Part shown: one piece after another, positions 7,998 through 15,810 of the stretch | Position numbering within the stretch: the first letter of the stretch is position 1 | Layout: each line of letters begins with the position of its first letter | Assembly (NCBI GenBank): GCA_964584775.1 | Contig: CAZPBC010000015.1 | Location: forward strand, 1-41,774 | Length of the DNA: 41,774 nucleotides | Origin: CAZPBC01 sp964584775 | GTDB taxonomy: Bacteria; Chlamydiota; Chlamydiia; Chlamydiales; SLFE01 | Direction: 5' to 3' | Program-made: the position numbers and the translations under genes | Notes under the pieces: model-generated | What the model saw: only the letters and a program-made list of their open reading frames with translations | The model's database searches: none | What the model was told of the DNA's origin: nothing

Positions 7998-9557
7998 TCA
8001 AGTCCTAACTGGAAGTTTATCAAAGTTGAAGTCGACATCACTCAATTGCCCTAGGGCCTCATCCAAACTGAGCCGTTGATCAGGATCAGGATGCATTAAG
8101 TTGTAGGCAATTTTCTCAACATCCGTTGTACAAATCCCCGCTAGATTTTCATATTGATCAGGATACGCCTCTGGATTGACGATGCGGCGGTCTCTTTCTC
8201 TACCAAATTCCTGATAACTATTGGATAACCATGGTGGAACCTCTTTAGGCACTTTGTCATCTGTTGAGGGATTGGGTTGATGTGTCAATCCCCAGAGGAT
8301 AATTCCCATGGCAAACTGATCATCCGCTTGAGTTCTAGGCTGATCTCTCCAATTTTGAAGATCGGGTGACCAAAACTCCGGTGTACCTACATAGGGGTTG
8401 TCAGTATTTCCTTCTGGGACCGCATAGCCTAAATCGTTCATCCCAATTCCATAGTGTCCCTCATCATCCTCTTCAAGCAAAAAATTATCAAGACCAATGT
8501 CTTGGTGTTTTAATCCATCTCCATGGAGATGATGGACTTTTGAGAAAAGTCCCATCACGATCTCTTTACGTTGCTCAGGTCTTAGTTCATTCCACTTCTC
8601 TGTTTTTCTACCTATTTCTGTCATATCACCGTGATTGCCGAATTTGGTGTACTGGATGGTCATCTCCCCTTCTCCACTTTTGCGGGTTGTGCGGACAAAT
8701 CCAAGTCCAGAGCCGTATTGTTTTTGTAACTCAGCTTCTTGAACTCCTGCCTCGGCATCTCCTTTAACACGCCCAGACGCTTCAAGCGTCATGTTGTCAT
8801 AGTCGAGCACTTTTCGGACAACCTTCATCCCTCCGGCTCCAAGCGAAGTTTTCTGATTTTTTAGATAGACTTCCTTTTCTTCTGGAAGTAGTTTATATAA
8901 CTGATAAAGAGTCTCTTCTGCCTCAGCAATTTCTTCCGGATCTGTAAGTGACTCTAGATAGGCCGTTTGAACTCGAATGCCCTCGGCAATTTCATTAGGA
9001 ACTTTATAGTCTTTAAGTGTTTTCACCTCTACCATCGTCCTCAACTTCCCCCCATCATTAAAAAGAGCGATCGATCGAGGGGGTTTGCCATCATCACTGC
9101 GGTGGATATAGGCGCCGTTCGGATTGTCAGGGTCCATTGCTTTTTGAATATGGGGAGCCATCGCCTCCTTATCATGAAGAAAATCGACCAACTGGGAGAC
9201 CTCTTCACCTGTCATCATCTCTCCGACAACGTTTGAAACGGTCTCCATTTGATGAATCTTCGGTGGTGTCGAGGGTTCAGGAGTTCCGACTTCTCCAGAT
9301 TCCTCTCCTGAAGAGGTCCTAAGAACCCCCGCAGCCACATCTCCTGTCGGATCGTCAGTTGAAGAGCCAACACTCCACTGACGCTCTGCTAATGCCGAAG
9401 AATCACCCGACTCCTGGCTTAGAACTTCTTCAGGATCTCCAACGGCTTTTTGAACCTTTTCTGCTTCTGGGGAAAGTTCTTCAACCTCTCCTCCATCTCC
9501 CGCAGAACCCGGTTTGATTGAGAATTGATCTCGATCGCTTCCTCTTGGCCCTTCCAT
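7998..9557 (-). CDS. Eukaryote-like protein kinase domain protein, candidate effector
   Basis: A 519-residue protein with no signal peptide or membrane segment. Residues 1-100 are rich in Ser, Gly, Glu and Pro and probably disordered. Residues 230-510 resemble a protein kinase: a Gly-rich element LGAGGMKVVRKV (239-250), possible strand-3 lysine at 265, catalytic loop HQDIGLDNFLL (351-361; HRD reads HQD, with Asp353 and Asn358 kept), metal-binding DLG at 375-377, GTPEFWSPD at 391-399 in place of the APE segment, and a DxxxxG helix-F motif at 413-418. Key acidic residues are therefore present, so activity is possible, as a non-RD kinase. Chlamydiae secrete kinases into hosts, so an effector role is plausible but inferred. 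An AAGGAG site precedes the ATG. Confidence 0.75.
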   Translation of the reverse strand: MEGPRGSDRDQFSIKPGSAGDGGEVEELSPEAEKVQKAVGDPEEVLSQESGDSSALAERQWSVGSSTDDPTGDVAAGVLRTSSGEESGEVGTPEPSTPPKIHQMETVSNVVGEMMTGEEVSQLVDFLHDKEAMAPHIQKAMDPDNPNGAYIHRSDDGKPPRSIALFNDGGKLRTMVEVKTLKDYKVPNEIAEGIRVQTAYLESLTDPEEIAEAEETLYQLYKLLPEEKEVYLKNQKTSLGAGGMKVVRKVLDYDNMTLEASGRVKGDAEAGVQEAELQKQYGSGLGFVRTTRKSGEGEMTIQYTKFGNHGDMTEIGRKTEKWNELRPEQRKEIVMGLFSKVHHLHGDGLKHQDIGLDNFLLEEDDEGHYGIGMNDLGYAVPEGNTDNPYVGTPEFWSPDLQNWRDQPRTQADDQFAMGIILWGLTHQPNPSTDDKVPKEVPPWLSNSYQEFGRERDRRIVNPEAYPDQYENLAGICTTDVEKIAYNLMHPDPDQRLSLDEALGQLSDVDFNFDKLPVRT

Positions 9558-9575
9558 AAGCTGCTCCTTATTTTT

Positions 9576-9604
9576 AATTAAGAAATAAGCAAATGGCGTG
9601 CCAA
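9576..9604 (-). promoter_or_regulatory. Possible promoter and hairpin before the kinase-like gene
   Basis: On the minus strand TTGGCA (9599-9604) and TTAATT (9576-9581) are separated by 17 bases, a plausible but imperfect sigma-70-type promoter. A 7-bp inverted repeat (CTTATTT/AAATAAG, 9567-9573 and 9583-9589) lies in the same place, and one arm supplies part of the AAGGAG ribosome-binding site. Both readings are by eye, and queA read-through is an alternative. Confidence 0.3.
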
Positions 9605-9617
9605 AGGGGTAAAAATC

Positions 9618-10622
9618 TTACAATATCAGCATCGCGTCGCCGTAAGAGTAAAAACGGAATTTCTCTTGGATGGCATATTGGTAAGCGGACTTGATGAGAT
9701 CTTCTCCTCCAAAGGTGCAGCTGAGGACAAAGAGAGAAGACTCAGGGAGGTGAAAATTGGTTAGAAGGTGTTTTGTGAACTGAAAGGTGAAACCGGGGTA
9801 GATGTAAATAGAGGTTGAACCATGTCCTGGAGAGCGGGTCGTCTCAAGCGTCCGTAGCGTAGTGGTTCCAACGACAATCTGTCTACCAGCATGCGAATGA
9901 AGAGCCTTAGAGGTCGCCTCTTCGATAAAGAAGTGCTCTTCATGCATCTTGTGCTCGCGGATATCATCGACTTGCATCGGTTTGAAAGTTCCCCACCCCA
10001 CATGGAGTGTGATCGACTGGATATCTACCCCCTTCTTACGGATCTCAGAGAGGAGTGCATCACTGAAGTGGAGTCCTGCGGTCGGTGCTGCGACAGCTCC
10101 TGGCTTCGATGCGAGACGGGTTTGGTACCGTTCCTTGTCCTCTTCAGTACTGGCGCGCTCCATGTAGTGAGGAAGAGGAACCTCTCCTACTCTATCGAGG
10201 ACCTCATAAAAACTCCCCTCATGAGAAAAGCGAAGTAGACGGATCCCTTCTGGTTTCTCTTCGACGACTGTTGCCTTGAGCAGGTCCCCAAAATCGAGTG
10301 TTGTTCCCATCTTTATCTTTCTAGCGGGCTTCGTGAGAGCGCTCCAGATCCCCTCTTCCACTTCACGGAGGAGCAGGACTTCGACTTTCCCTCCCGTTTC
10401 TCGCTTCCCTAGTAAACGTGCGGGGATCACTTTGGTATTATTGAAAATGAGCTGATCATCGTTTGATAAGAGTCCAGGAAATTCTCGGAAAGGAATTTCA
10501 TAAAAGCGCTCTTTATCTCTTTCGACAACAAGCAAACGCGAATCTGCACGGTCTTTTAGAGGTGATTTTGCAATCAGCTCATGGGGCAAATCAAAAGAGT
10601 AGTGGCTTTTTCGGTAGGTCAT
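9618..10622 (-). CDS. queA: S-adenosylmethionine:tRNA ribosyltransferase-isomerase
   Basis: Transfers and rearranges the ribosyl part of SAM onto preQ1-modified tRNA to give epoxyqueuosine at the wobble position. The 334-residue protein matches the family in length and shows FDLPHELIAKSPLKDRADSR at the start, then FNNTKVIPARLLG, TAGLHFSDALL, TLHVGWGTFKP and NFHLPESSLF. The ATG at 10622 gives the standard start, but it has no purine-rich ribosome-binding site and a 14-bp hairpin ends only 6 bases upstream, which is unusual. Upstream on the same strand lies the SpoIID-like gene, and the kinase-like gene follows after 60 bp. Confidence 0.96.
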   Translation of the reverse strand: MTYRKSHYSFDLPHELIAKSPLKDRADSRLLVVERDKERFYEIPFREFPGLLSNDDQLIFNNTKVIPARLLGKRETGGKVEVLLLREVEEGIWSALTKPARKIKMGTTLDFGDLLKATVVEEKPEGIRLLRFSHEGSFYEVLDRVGEVPLPHYMERASTEEDKERYQTRLASKPGAVAAPTAGLHFSDALLSEIRKKGVDIQSITLHVGWGTFKPMQVDDIREHKMHEEHFFIEEATSKALHSHAGRQIVVGTTTLRTLETTRSPGHGSTSIYIYPGFTFQFTKHLLTNFHLPESSLFVLSCTFGGEDLIKSAYQYAIQEKFRFYSYGDAMLIL

Positions 10623-10628
10623 AGGAAG

Positions 10629-10662
10629 AAACCCTTGTGAGCAGGTGGGCTCACAAGGGTTT
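10629..10662 (-). terminator. Strong hairpin between the SpoIID-like gene and queA
   Basis: A perfect 14-bp inverted repeat (AAACCCTTGTGAGC, complementary arm GCTCACAAGGGTTT) with a 6-base loop. It follows the SpoIID-like stop by 8 bases on the minus strand and ends 6 bases before the queA ATG. The U-tract after the stem is short (the arm's own TTT, then CTTCC), so it may be a terminator, an attenuator or a translation-blocking structure. Confidence 0.75.
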
Positions 10663-10670
10663 ATTGAGTC

Positions 10671-11588
10671 TTATCTAGCGGAATGGTCAGAGTAGTCTGA
10701 GACGCGTACCTCAGCAACCTGTCCTTCCTTCTTTTCTTTAGAGATTGTCATGGCAATGGTTGCCTCTGGAAACGTTTTCGAGAGGATTTTTGCCGCATTA
10801 ATCCCCTGTCTTGAGAGGACCTCAATGTCATCTAGAGTGATTTTGTTCACAGGTTGCTCCACATGGTCGTTGAGTCCTGTCACGAGCGCCACAGGGAAGG
10901 GAGTCACGACTCCTTCGTAGAGTCCTGTTTTCGAAAGAACAATGTGACGTGTGCTGTTCAAAGCTTTTGCGATCATGGGGTCAATGGCTTCGTTTGGAAG
11001 GCCGTAGTAGCCGACGTCACGTGCGCGAACATGCCAGTAGGGATTTTCTGCGTTCATCGAACGGTAGAAAGCGTCTGTTCTTTCTGCAATCGCCGCAGCC
11101 GCTACCCCCTCTTCTGAGACACGGCGGCCAATGCGGCGCGGAAGGACAGAAGTGAGGTAATCTTCGAGCTCGATTTCGTTGACAATGCTGATCGACCCAC
11201 CGACGTCGTAGATATAGATTTTTCCACGGTACTCGTTACCGTTAATGTTCGTGACGATATCTGGAGAATCGGGAATGATTTCAAACTGATAGTAACCAGG
11301 AAACTCCTCACCCCATTTGAGTCCGAGCGGCATCGGCTCAACGCGGTTGTCACGACCCGTAAAGCGTGTCGCGATACGGCGGTTTTTATGTGGATCATAA
11401 AGGTTATAAGAACCCTTCACTTCGACATTCGCAAAGGGGATGTCGTGGGCGAGTAGAACTTTGATGGTGGGGGTTTCAACCGCTTCCTCAGCTACAAAAA
11501 CGCTTTTGAGGTTATCCCACACTCCCGCCTCTACTGCAGAGAAAGCACTGAGAAGGGCACAAATGAGAAAAGGGATTCTGGAAATCAT
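10671..11588 (-). CDS. SpoIID/LytB-domain protein, septal peptidoglycan hydrolase homologue
   Basis: A 305-residue exported protein: residues 1-21 form a signal peptide (FLICALLSAFSAVEA). The rest resembles the SpoIID/LytB domain, with NEIELEDYLTSVLP at 137-150, then GVAAAAIAERTDAFY where the family has a QAVAARTYA-like helix, and later DVGYYGLPNE. From the literature I recall, a chlamydial SpoIID homologue cleaves glycan strands at the division septum. The glutamate expected shortly after EDYL in SpoIID (a VxxxEMP-like context) is not obvious: the sequence reads VLPRRIG. Catalytic status is therefore open. The start overlaps the ruvB stop, so the two are translationally coupled. Confidence 0.8.
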   Translation of the reverse strand: MISRIPFLICALLSAFSAVEAGVWDNLKSVFVAEEAVETPTIKVLLAHDIPFANVEVKGSYNLYDPHKNRRIATRFTGRDNRVEPMPLGLKWGEEFPGYYQFEIIPDSPDIVTNINGNEYRGKIYIYDVGGSISIVNEIELEDYLTSVLPRRIGRRVSEEGVAAAAIAERTDAFYRSMNAENPYWHVRARDVGYYGLPNEAIDPMIAKALNSTRHIVLSKTGLYEGVVTPFPVALVTGLNDHVEQPVNKITLDDIEVLSRQGINAAKILSKTFPEATIAMTISKEKKEGQVAEVRVSDYSDHSAR

Positions 11589-12595
11589 GAATCAGCTCCT
11601 TTGACGATAAATTTATCTAAATGTTGGTGAGCCAGGTGTGTCGCAATGCGCCCACGTGGCGTCCTTTTTATAAATCCGATATTAATGAGGTAAGGTTCTA
11701 CCACATCCTCAATCGTGGAGGGCTCCTCACCGACTGCGACTGAAAGCGTGCTCACTCCCACAGGACCTCCCCCATAGTGGTCAATCACTGTTTTAAGGAG
11801 CTTGATATCAAGTTCGTCAAGTCCTTGATGATCAATAGCAAGCATCTCAAGTGCCGCATGTGCAGTCGCTGCATCTATCGGGCTTCTTTCTTTAATCTGA
11901 GCAAAGTCTCTCACCCATCGTAGGAGGTGGTTGACGATCCTGGGTGTTCCCCGTGCTCTTTTCGCAATCTCTAGAGCGCCTTCGGGAGTCACGTCGACAT
12001 TTAAAAGTCTTGCGGTTCTTCTAGCTATGAGAGCCAAATGCTCGGCAGAATAATACTCTAAACGACAAGAAAAAGCAAAGCGAGATCGTAGTGGACCCGT
12101 TAAAAGCCCTGAGCGCGTTGTCGCTCCCGCCAGAGTGAACTGATTGAGTTTCATTTGGACAGAACGGGCATTGGGTCCGCTATCGAGAACGAGGTCGAGA
12201 GAAAAGTCCTCCATCGCCGGGTAGAGATACTCCTCAATCGTGCGGCTCAGCTGATGGATCTCATCGATGAAGAGGATATCCCCTTCTTGAAGCTGGGTGA
12301 GGATTCCTGCCAGATCCCCCGGCTTCTCAATCGCTGGGCCAGATGTGACGACGACCTGTGTGCCCATGGCCTTGCCTAGGATATTGGCAAGGGTCGTTTT
12401 CCCAAGTCCAGGAGGGCCAGTAAAGAGGCAGTGGCCGAGAGGCTCTCTCCTCTGCTTAGCAGCGTGGATCAGGATTTCAAGGCGCTCGCGCAGGCTATCT
12501 TGTCCCACAAACTCGTCCAGGGCCTGCGGGCGTAGAGGAAGTTCATAAGTTTCATCCTCTTCACAAAAAGTCGACTGTGTAATGCTTTTTGTCAC
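11585..12595 (-). CDS. ruvB: Holliday junction branch migration helicase RuvB
   Basis: The AAA+ motor of RuvAB that drives branch migration of Holliday junctions. The 336-residue protein shows RPQALDEFVGQ at the start, Walker A GPPGLGKTTLANI, Walker B LFIDEIHQL, the sensor region GATTRSGLLTGPLRSRF, and the winged-helix end with FIKRTPRGRIAT. Length and motifs are all normal. The start codon immediately follows the stop of the sodium symporter gene and the stop overlaps the SpoIID-like gene, placing it in the middle of a three-gene operon. No ruvA or ruvC is in the window. Confidence 0.97.
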   Translation of the reverse strand: MTKSITQSTFCEEDETYELPLRPQALDEFVGQDSLRERLEILIHAAKQRREPLGHCLFTGPPGLGKTTLANILGKAMGTQVVVTSGPAIEKPGDLAGILTQLQEGDILFIDEIHQLSRTIEEYLYPAMEDFSLDLVLDSGPNARSVQMKLNQFTLAGATTRSGLLTGPLRSRFAFSCRLEYYSAEHLALIARRTARLLNVDVTPEGALEIAKRARGTPRIVNHLLRWVRDFAQIKERSPIDAATAHAALEMLAIDHQGLDELDIKLLKTVIDHYGGGPVGVSTLSVAVGEEPSTIEDVVEPYLINIGFIKRTPRGRIATHLAHQHLDKFIVKGADS

Positions 12596-13954
12596 TTAAG
12601 CAAAAACTCCGAGTGCACTCAAAAATACGATCAGAATGAGTAGGGGTGAGAGAATTTTAATGCTGAAGCTAAAGTAGCTGTCAAATAAGGAACTCTCAGC
12701 CCACTTTTTAGGAACTCCTCTCTTTAACTCCACGAGGCCGAGTTGGATTTTCCATTTCCAGCCAACGAGGAGGACAGCAGCGAGGCCCCCTAGTGGGATC
12801 AATATATCGGAACAGAGAAAAGCCATCAACTCGAAGGGAGTCATTTCAAAAAGACGCGCCTCACGCAGCAAGCTAGAGGAAAGTGCCGCTGGAATTCCAG
12901 CTAGCAATACGGCGACAAACACAAGAGAAGAAGCCGTTTTTCTACGGAAGTGAAACCGGTCGATTAGATAGGCAATTGAGGGCTCCATCGCGGAGATTTG
13001 AGAGGTCAATGCAGCGAAGAAAACAAGGAGGAAAAAGGCAACAGAGACGAAGTATCCCCCGGGAACTTGGCTAAAAGCCAGGGGAAGGGTTTTAAACAAA
13101 AGGGAGGGCCCTTCATCTGGTTGGATTCCGGCTGCAAAGGCAATCGAAAAGATCGCGACTGCTGAAAAAAGAGAGACAAACGTGTCCATAAAGGTGACAG
13201 GAATACAGGCAGAGAGAAGGTTCTCTTCCTTTTCTAGGTAACTCCCATACGTCACCATCGTCCCCTGCCCTAAACTCAACGTAAAAAAGGACTGTCCGAG
13301 GGCAATCAAAAACATCAGGGGTGTGATTTCTGACCACTTGATTTTGAAAAGAAATTGGAGTCCTTCTGTTCCTCCAGGCAAGGTGATCCCGCGAAAAATC
13401 AGAGCTAGCAAAACCAGGTAAAGAAGAGGCATGATCACCTTGTTCCAGCGCTCGATCCCCCTTTTCACACCTGAAGTCAGCACTCCAAAACAGACAAGCA
13501 GAAAAAGGGCGTGAAACCCGACACCCCAATAGGGGTTGGAGAGGAGTGCTTCATGGCGAAGAGCGGCTTCGGATGCTACCGCGACATTGGAAAGGTTCCC
13601 CTTGATCGCCTCAACCAGATACCCCAAGATCCAAGCCGCGATCGCACTATAGAAGGCGCTAACGAGAAAACCCGTCAGAACCGTCACCTTTCCCATGAAG
13701 CCCCAGAGTCGACTCTGTGTCAGCTGAAAGAAGGCGCCAGGAGGGCCGAGTTTTGCAGTCCTTCCAATCAAGACTTCTGCGATGAAGACGGGAAAACCGA
13801 CCAGAAAGAGAGAAATCAGATAGACCGCGACAAAGGCCGCTCCTCCCTCGGTGCCGACGAGGTAGGGAAAACGCCAGATATTGGCAAGTCCCACTGCAGA
13901 CCCTGCAGCAGCGAAGACAAACCCCAGTTTTGATCCCCAGACCGCTCTTTTCAT
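12596..13954 (-). CDS. Sodium-dependent transporter, NSS (SNF) family
   Basis: A 452-residue integral membrane protein with about 11-12 hydrophobic segments, of the neurotransmitter:sodium symporter family (LeuT fold). The diagnostic first helix reads FVFAAAGSAVGLANIWRFPY, which supplies sodium and substrate contacts in this family. Bacterial members usually import amino acids, but the substrate cannot be read here. The ATG at 13954 is preferred over one eight codons upstream because AAGGAA lies about 10 bases before it and the protein then begins MKRAVWGSKLGF. It is the first gene of the operon with ruvB and the SpoIID-like gene, and it diverges from the candidate type III secretion cassette. 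Confidence 0.92.
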   Translation of the reverse strand: MKRAVWGSKLGFVFAAAGSAVGLANIWRFPYLVGTEGGAAFVAVYLISLFLVGFPVFIAEVLIGRTAKLGPPGAFFQLTQSRLWGFMGKVTVLTGFLVSAFYSAIAAWILGYLVEAIKGNLSNVAVASEAALRHEALLSNPYWGVGFHALFLLVCFGVLTSGVKRGIERWNKVIMPLLYLVLLALIFRGITLPGGTEGLQFLFKIKWSEITPLMFLIALGQSFFTLSLGQGTMVTYGSYLEKEENLLSACIPVTFMDTFVSLFSAVAIFSIAFAAGIQPDEGPSLLFKTLPLAFSQVPGGYFVSVAFFLLVFFAALTSQISAMEPSIAYLIDRFHFRRKTASSLVFVAVLLAGIPAALSSSLLREARLFEMTPFELMAFLCSDILIPLGGLAAVLLVGWKWKIQLGLVELKRGVPKKWAESSLFDSYFSFSIKILSPLLILIVFLSALGVFA

Positions 13955-14025
13955 AGTAAAAATTCCTTGAATTGTCACATATTCTAATATAGTGGCGATA
14001 TTTCTGAAAGATCAAAGCGTTTTCA

Positions 14026-14055
14026 TTAACTTTTAATACGATCTTAATGTAAAAT
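14026..14055 (+). promoter_or_regulatory. Candidate promoter of the three-gene secretion cassette
   Basis: TTAACT (14026-14031) and TAAAAT (14050-14055) are 18 bases apart in an AT-rich stretch upstream of the first cassette gene. The match to the sigma-70/sigma-66 consensus is moderate. A strong AAGGAGG ribosome-binding site then precedes the ATG at 14113. Confidence 0.35.
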
Positions 14056-14112
14056 TTAATAATGAATGGTCAAATAAGGATGATGATTTAGTCCTAATTA
14101 GAAGGAGGATCT

Positions 14113-14805
14113 ATGTCAGTTGATGGAGTTACCGCTCAAAAAGCGAGTCGAGCAATTCGAGTCCAAGGTGGGCGTGGCATGGAACACTTGCATCACGTGA
14201 TTGTCACCGAAAAGCTCTCCAGCGTCGAGAAGCAGCAACAAGATGAATACCAAATCCTGTTTGAAAGGCAGAAGCGCATTGAGTTTCTAGGTCGCGTCCG
14301 GCAGCTTTTTAACAACCCCGCCTATGTCAATGATGTCGATGGATCGATCGACCTCACCAACTCTCCCGAAAGAGAGGGGCTGGTAGCTGAAGCGGAGGCG
14401 ATGATGGAGGAGGCTGAGGAGCTACGCGAAGCTGCTAACCTACTTCAAGAACAGATTGATGCCCTCAAGGAGATCGATGCCCGCGATGGGACCGACCACT
14501 CAAGCGACATCAAAGCCCTTGAAGAGCGAAGAGACGCGCTGAATGGCCTCGCTGATGAAATCGAAGATACTGTCAATGCAACCCACCTTCTGGATGGAAC
14601 GACAAAATACTCTCGTGAGCAGCGCCATCAAGTCAAAGACAATATGGAAACGCAGAGTGGCTCACTCAAAAATTTGAACACTTACCAGCACACCAAGGTA
14701 CAGCGCCTTCAGTCAGAGTTGATGGAGATTTTGAACCTGATTAAGTCCATGATGTCTCGCATTCACGACACAAAAGTTTCTACAGCCCGAGGAATCAGAG
14801 GTTAA
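14113..14805 (+). CDS. Coiled-coil protein, candidate type III secretion tip or filament protein (SctA-like)
   Basis: A 230-residue protein with no signal peptide and no membrane segment. It is mostly predicted helix, with strong heptad-like stretches at about 90-155 (rich in Glu, Ala and Leu) and 175-218, and a basic end (STARGIRG). I do not recognise it by homology. The argument for a tip or filament protein of the EspA/SseB kind is architectural: similar size, a carboxy-terminal amphipathic helix, and position as first gene before two proteins that look like translocators, which is the order espA-espD-espB or sseB-sseC-sseD. AGGAGG lies directly upstream of the ATG. It could instead be a chaperone-like or unrelated coiled-coil protein. 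Confidence 0.55.
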   Translation: MSVDGVTAQKASRAIRVQGGRGMEHLHHVIVTEKLSSVEKQQQDEYQILFERQKRIEFLGRVRQLFNNPAYVNDVDGSIDLTNSPEREGLVAEAEAMMEEAEELREAANLLQEQIDALKEIDARDGTDHSSDIKALEERRDALNGLADEIEDTVNATHLLDGTTKYSREQRHQVKDNMETQSGSLKNLNTYQHTKVQRLQSELMEILNLIKSMMSRIHDTKVSTARGIRG

Positions 14806-14807
14806 CG

Positions 14808-15794
14808 ATGCCAAGAGTTGAAACAGCAAATCACACCTCTTTGGATCCGGCTGAAGCGGCAGTGCAACCTGTCGGCCGCACCGAGAGGGTGAAAGCCAAA
14901 GCTGAGGCTCCGATCACCTATTTAGAAGGGACCAACTTGGAGCGTGTCTATGAAACCCTCGTTCCCCTATCCGGCTCTGAAAAAGAGCGTGCCCGTGCGG
15001 AAGCTGCGGCGCGCTATCTCGTCGACAAATTTGTCGAGGTGGGGACCGCAAAGTATGATGATAACTTTCGCTTTGAGGTTTGGTGTAACAAGTTTTCTAA
15101 GATGTGGTTTGCTCTTCTCGAAAAAGATCAAGAGCAGTTCGGTCAAGCAGTGAAAGATCTTGATGCAGAAAGCCGAAAGATGGGCGAACAACGCGATCGT
15201 GAGTACAAAAAGATCCTCGATCACATGAACCGAAACAAATGGTGGGATCTGTTAGCTCTTGCTGGTGTGGCGCTCGGAGGCGCAGCTGCAGCTGTCTCTA
15301 TAGGCACAGGCGTGGGTGCGGTCGTGATTGGAGTGGCTACCGTGGCACTTGTGATTCTCAGTGCTGACTCGATTCTGGGTGACAAAGGCAAGGAGTGGAT
15401 TGCATCTATAGGAGCGGATGGCGATACGGTAAAAATTAAAGAGCGGATGGGGTACCTGAAAACAGCCGCGACCTTTGCGATCCTTGGCGCCACCCTCATC
15501 AATATTGTTGCAGCAGGAACGACGATTCCTGCAAATGCATGGGGACTTTTACAAAAAGGAGCTGCCTTCATCGGAGGAGGCGCCCAACTCGGCTCCGCAG
15601 TGGACCGCATTCAGAACGAATTCCACGAAAAAGAGCGGACACGTTGGGATCTAGAAATTAAAAATAACCAACATCAAATGTCGGTGCTGAATGGTTTGAT
15701 TGAAGAAGCCATGGGCCATATCCAGCAGTACCGTACTTGGAGGAGCAAGGCCATGGAGGCCCACCACCAAGCGATCGTTGGACTTGTGAAGTAA
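14808..15794 (+). CDS. Candidate type III secretion major translocator (SctE-like)
   Basis: A 328-residue protein without signal peptide. It has a charged, helical amino-terminal part with probable coiled coil at 105-140, then two long hydrophobic regions at about 146-188 (Gly/Ala/Val-rich) and 218-262, a short hydrophilic loop between them, and a polar helical carboxy-terminal end (265-328). Two central hydrophobic hairpins flanked by coiled coils are the hallmark of the YopB/IpaB/EspD/SseC translocators, although this protein is short for the family. It starts 2 bases after the preceding stop. No LcrH/SycD-type chaperone gene is adjacent. An inclusion-membrane protein is an alternative, since Inc proteins also carry a bilobed hydrophobic region. 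Confidence 0.55.
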   Translation: MPRVETANHTSLDPAEAAVQPVGRTERVKAKAEAPITYLEGTNLERVYETLVPLSGSEKERARAEAAARYLVDKFVEVGTAKYDDNFRFEVWCNKFSKMWFALLEKDQEQFGQAVKDLDAESRKMGEQRDREYKKILDHMNRNKWWDLLALAGVALGGAAAAVSIGTGVGAVVIGVATVALVILSADSILGDKGKEWIASIGADGDTVKIKERMGYLKTAATFAILGATLINIVAAGTTIPANAWGLLQKGAAFIGGGAQLGSAVDRIQNEFHEKERTRWDLEIKNNQHQMSVLNGLIEEAMGHIQQYRTWRSKAMEAHHQAIVGLVK

Positions 15795-15810
15795 TCTTAG
15801 GAGAAGTTTT

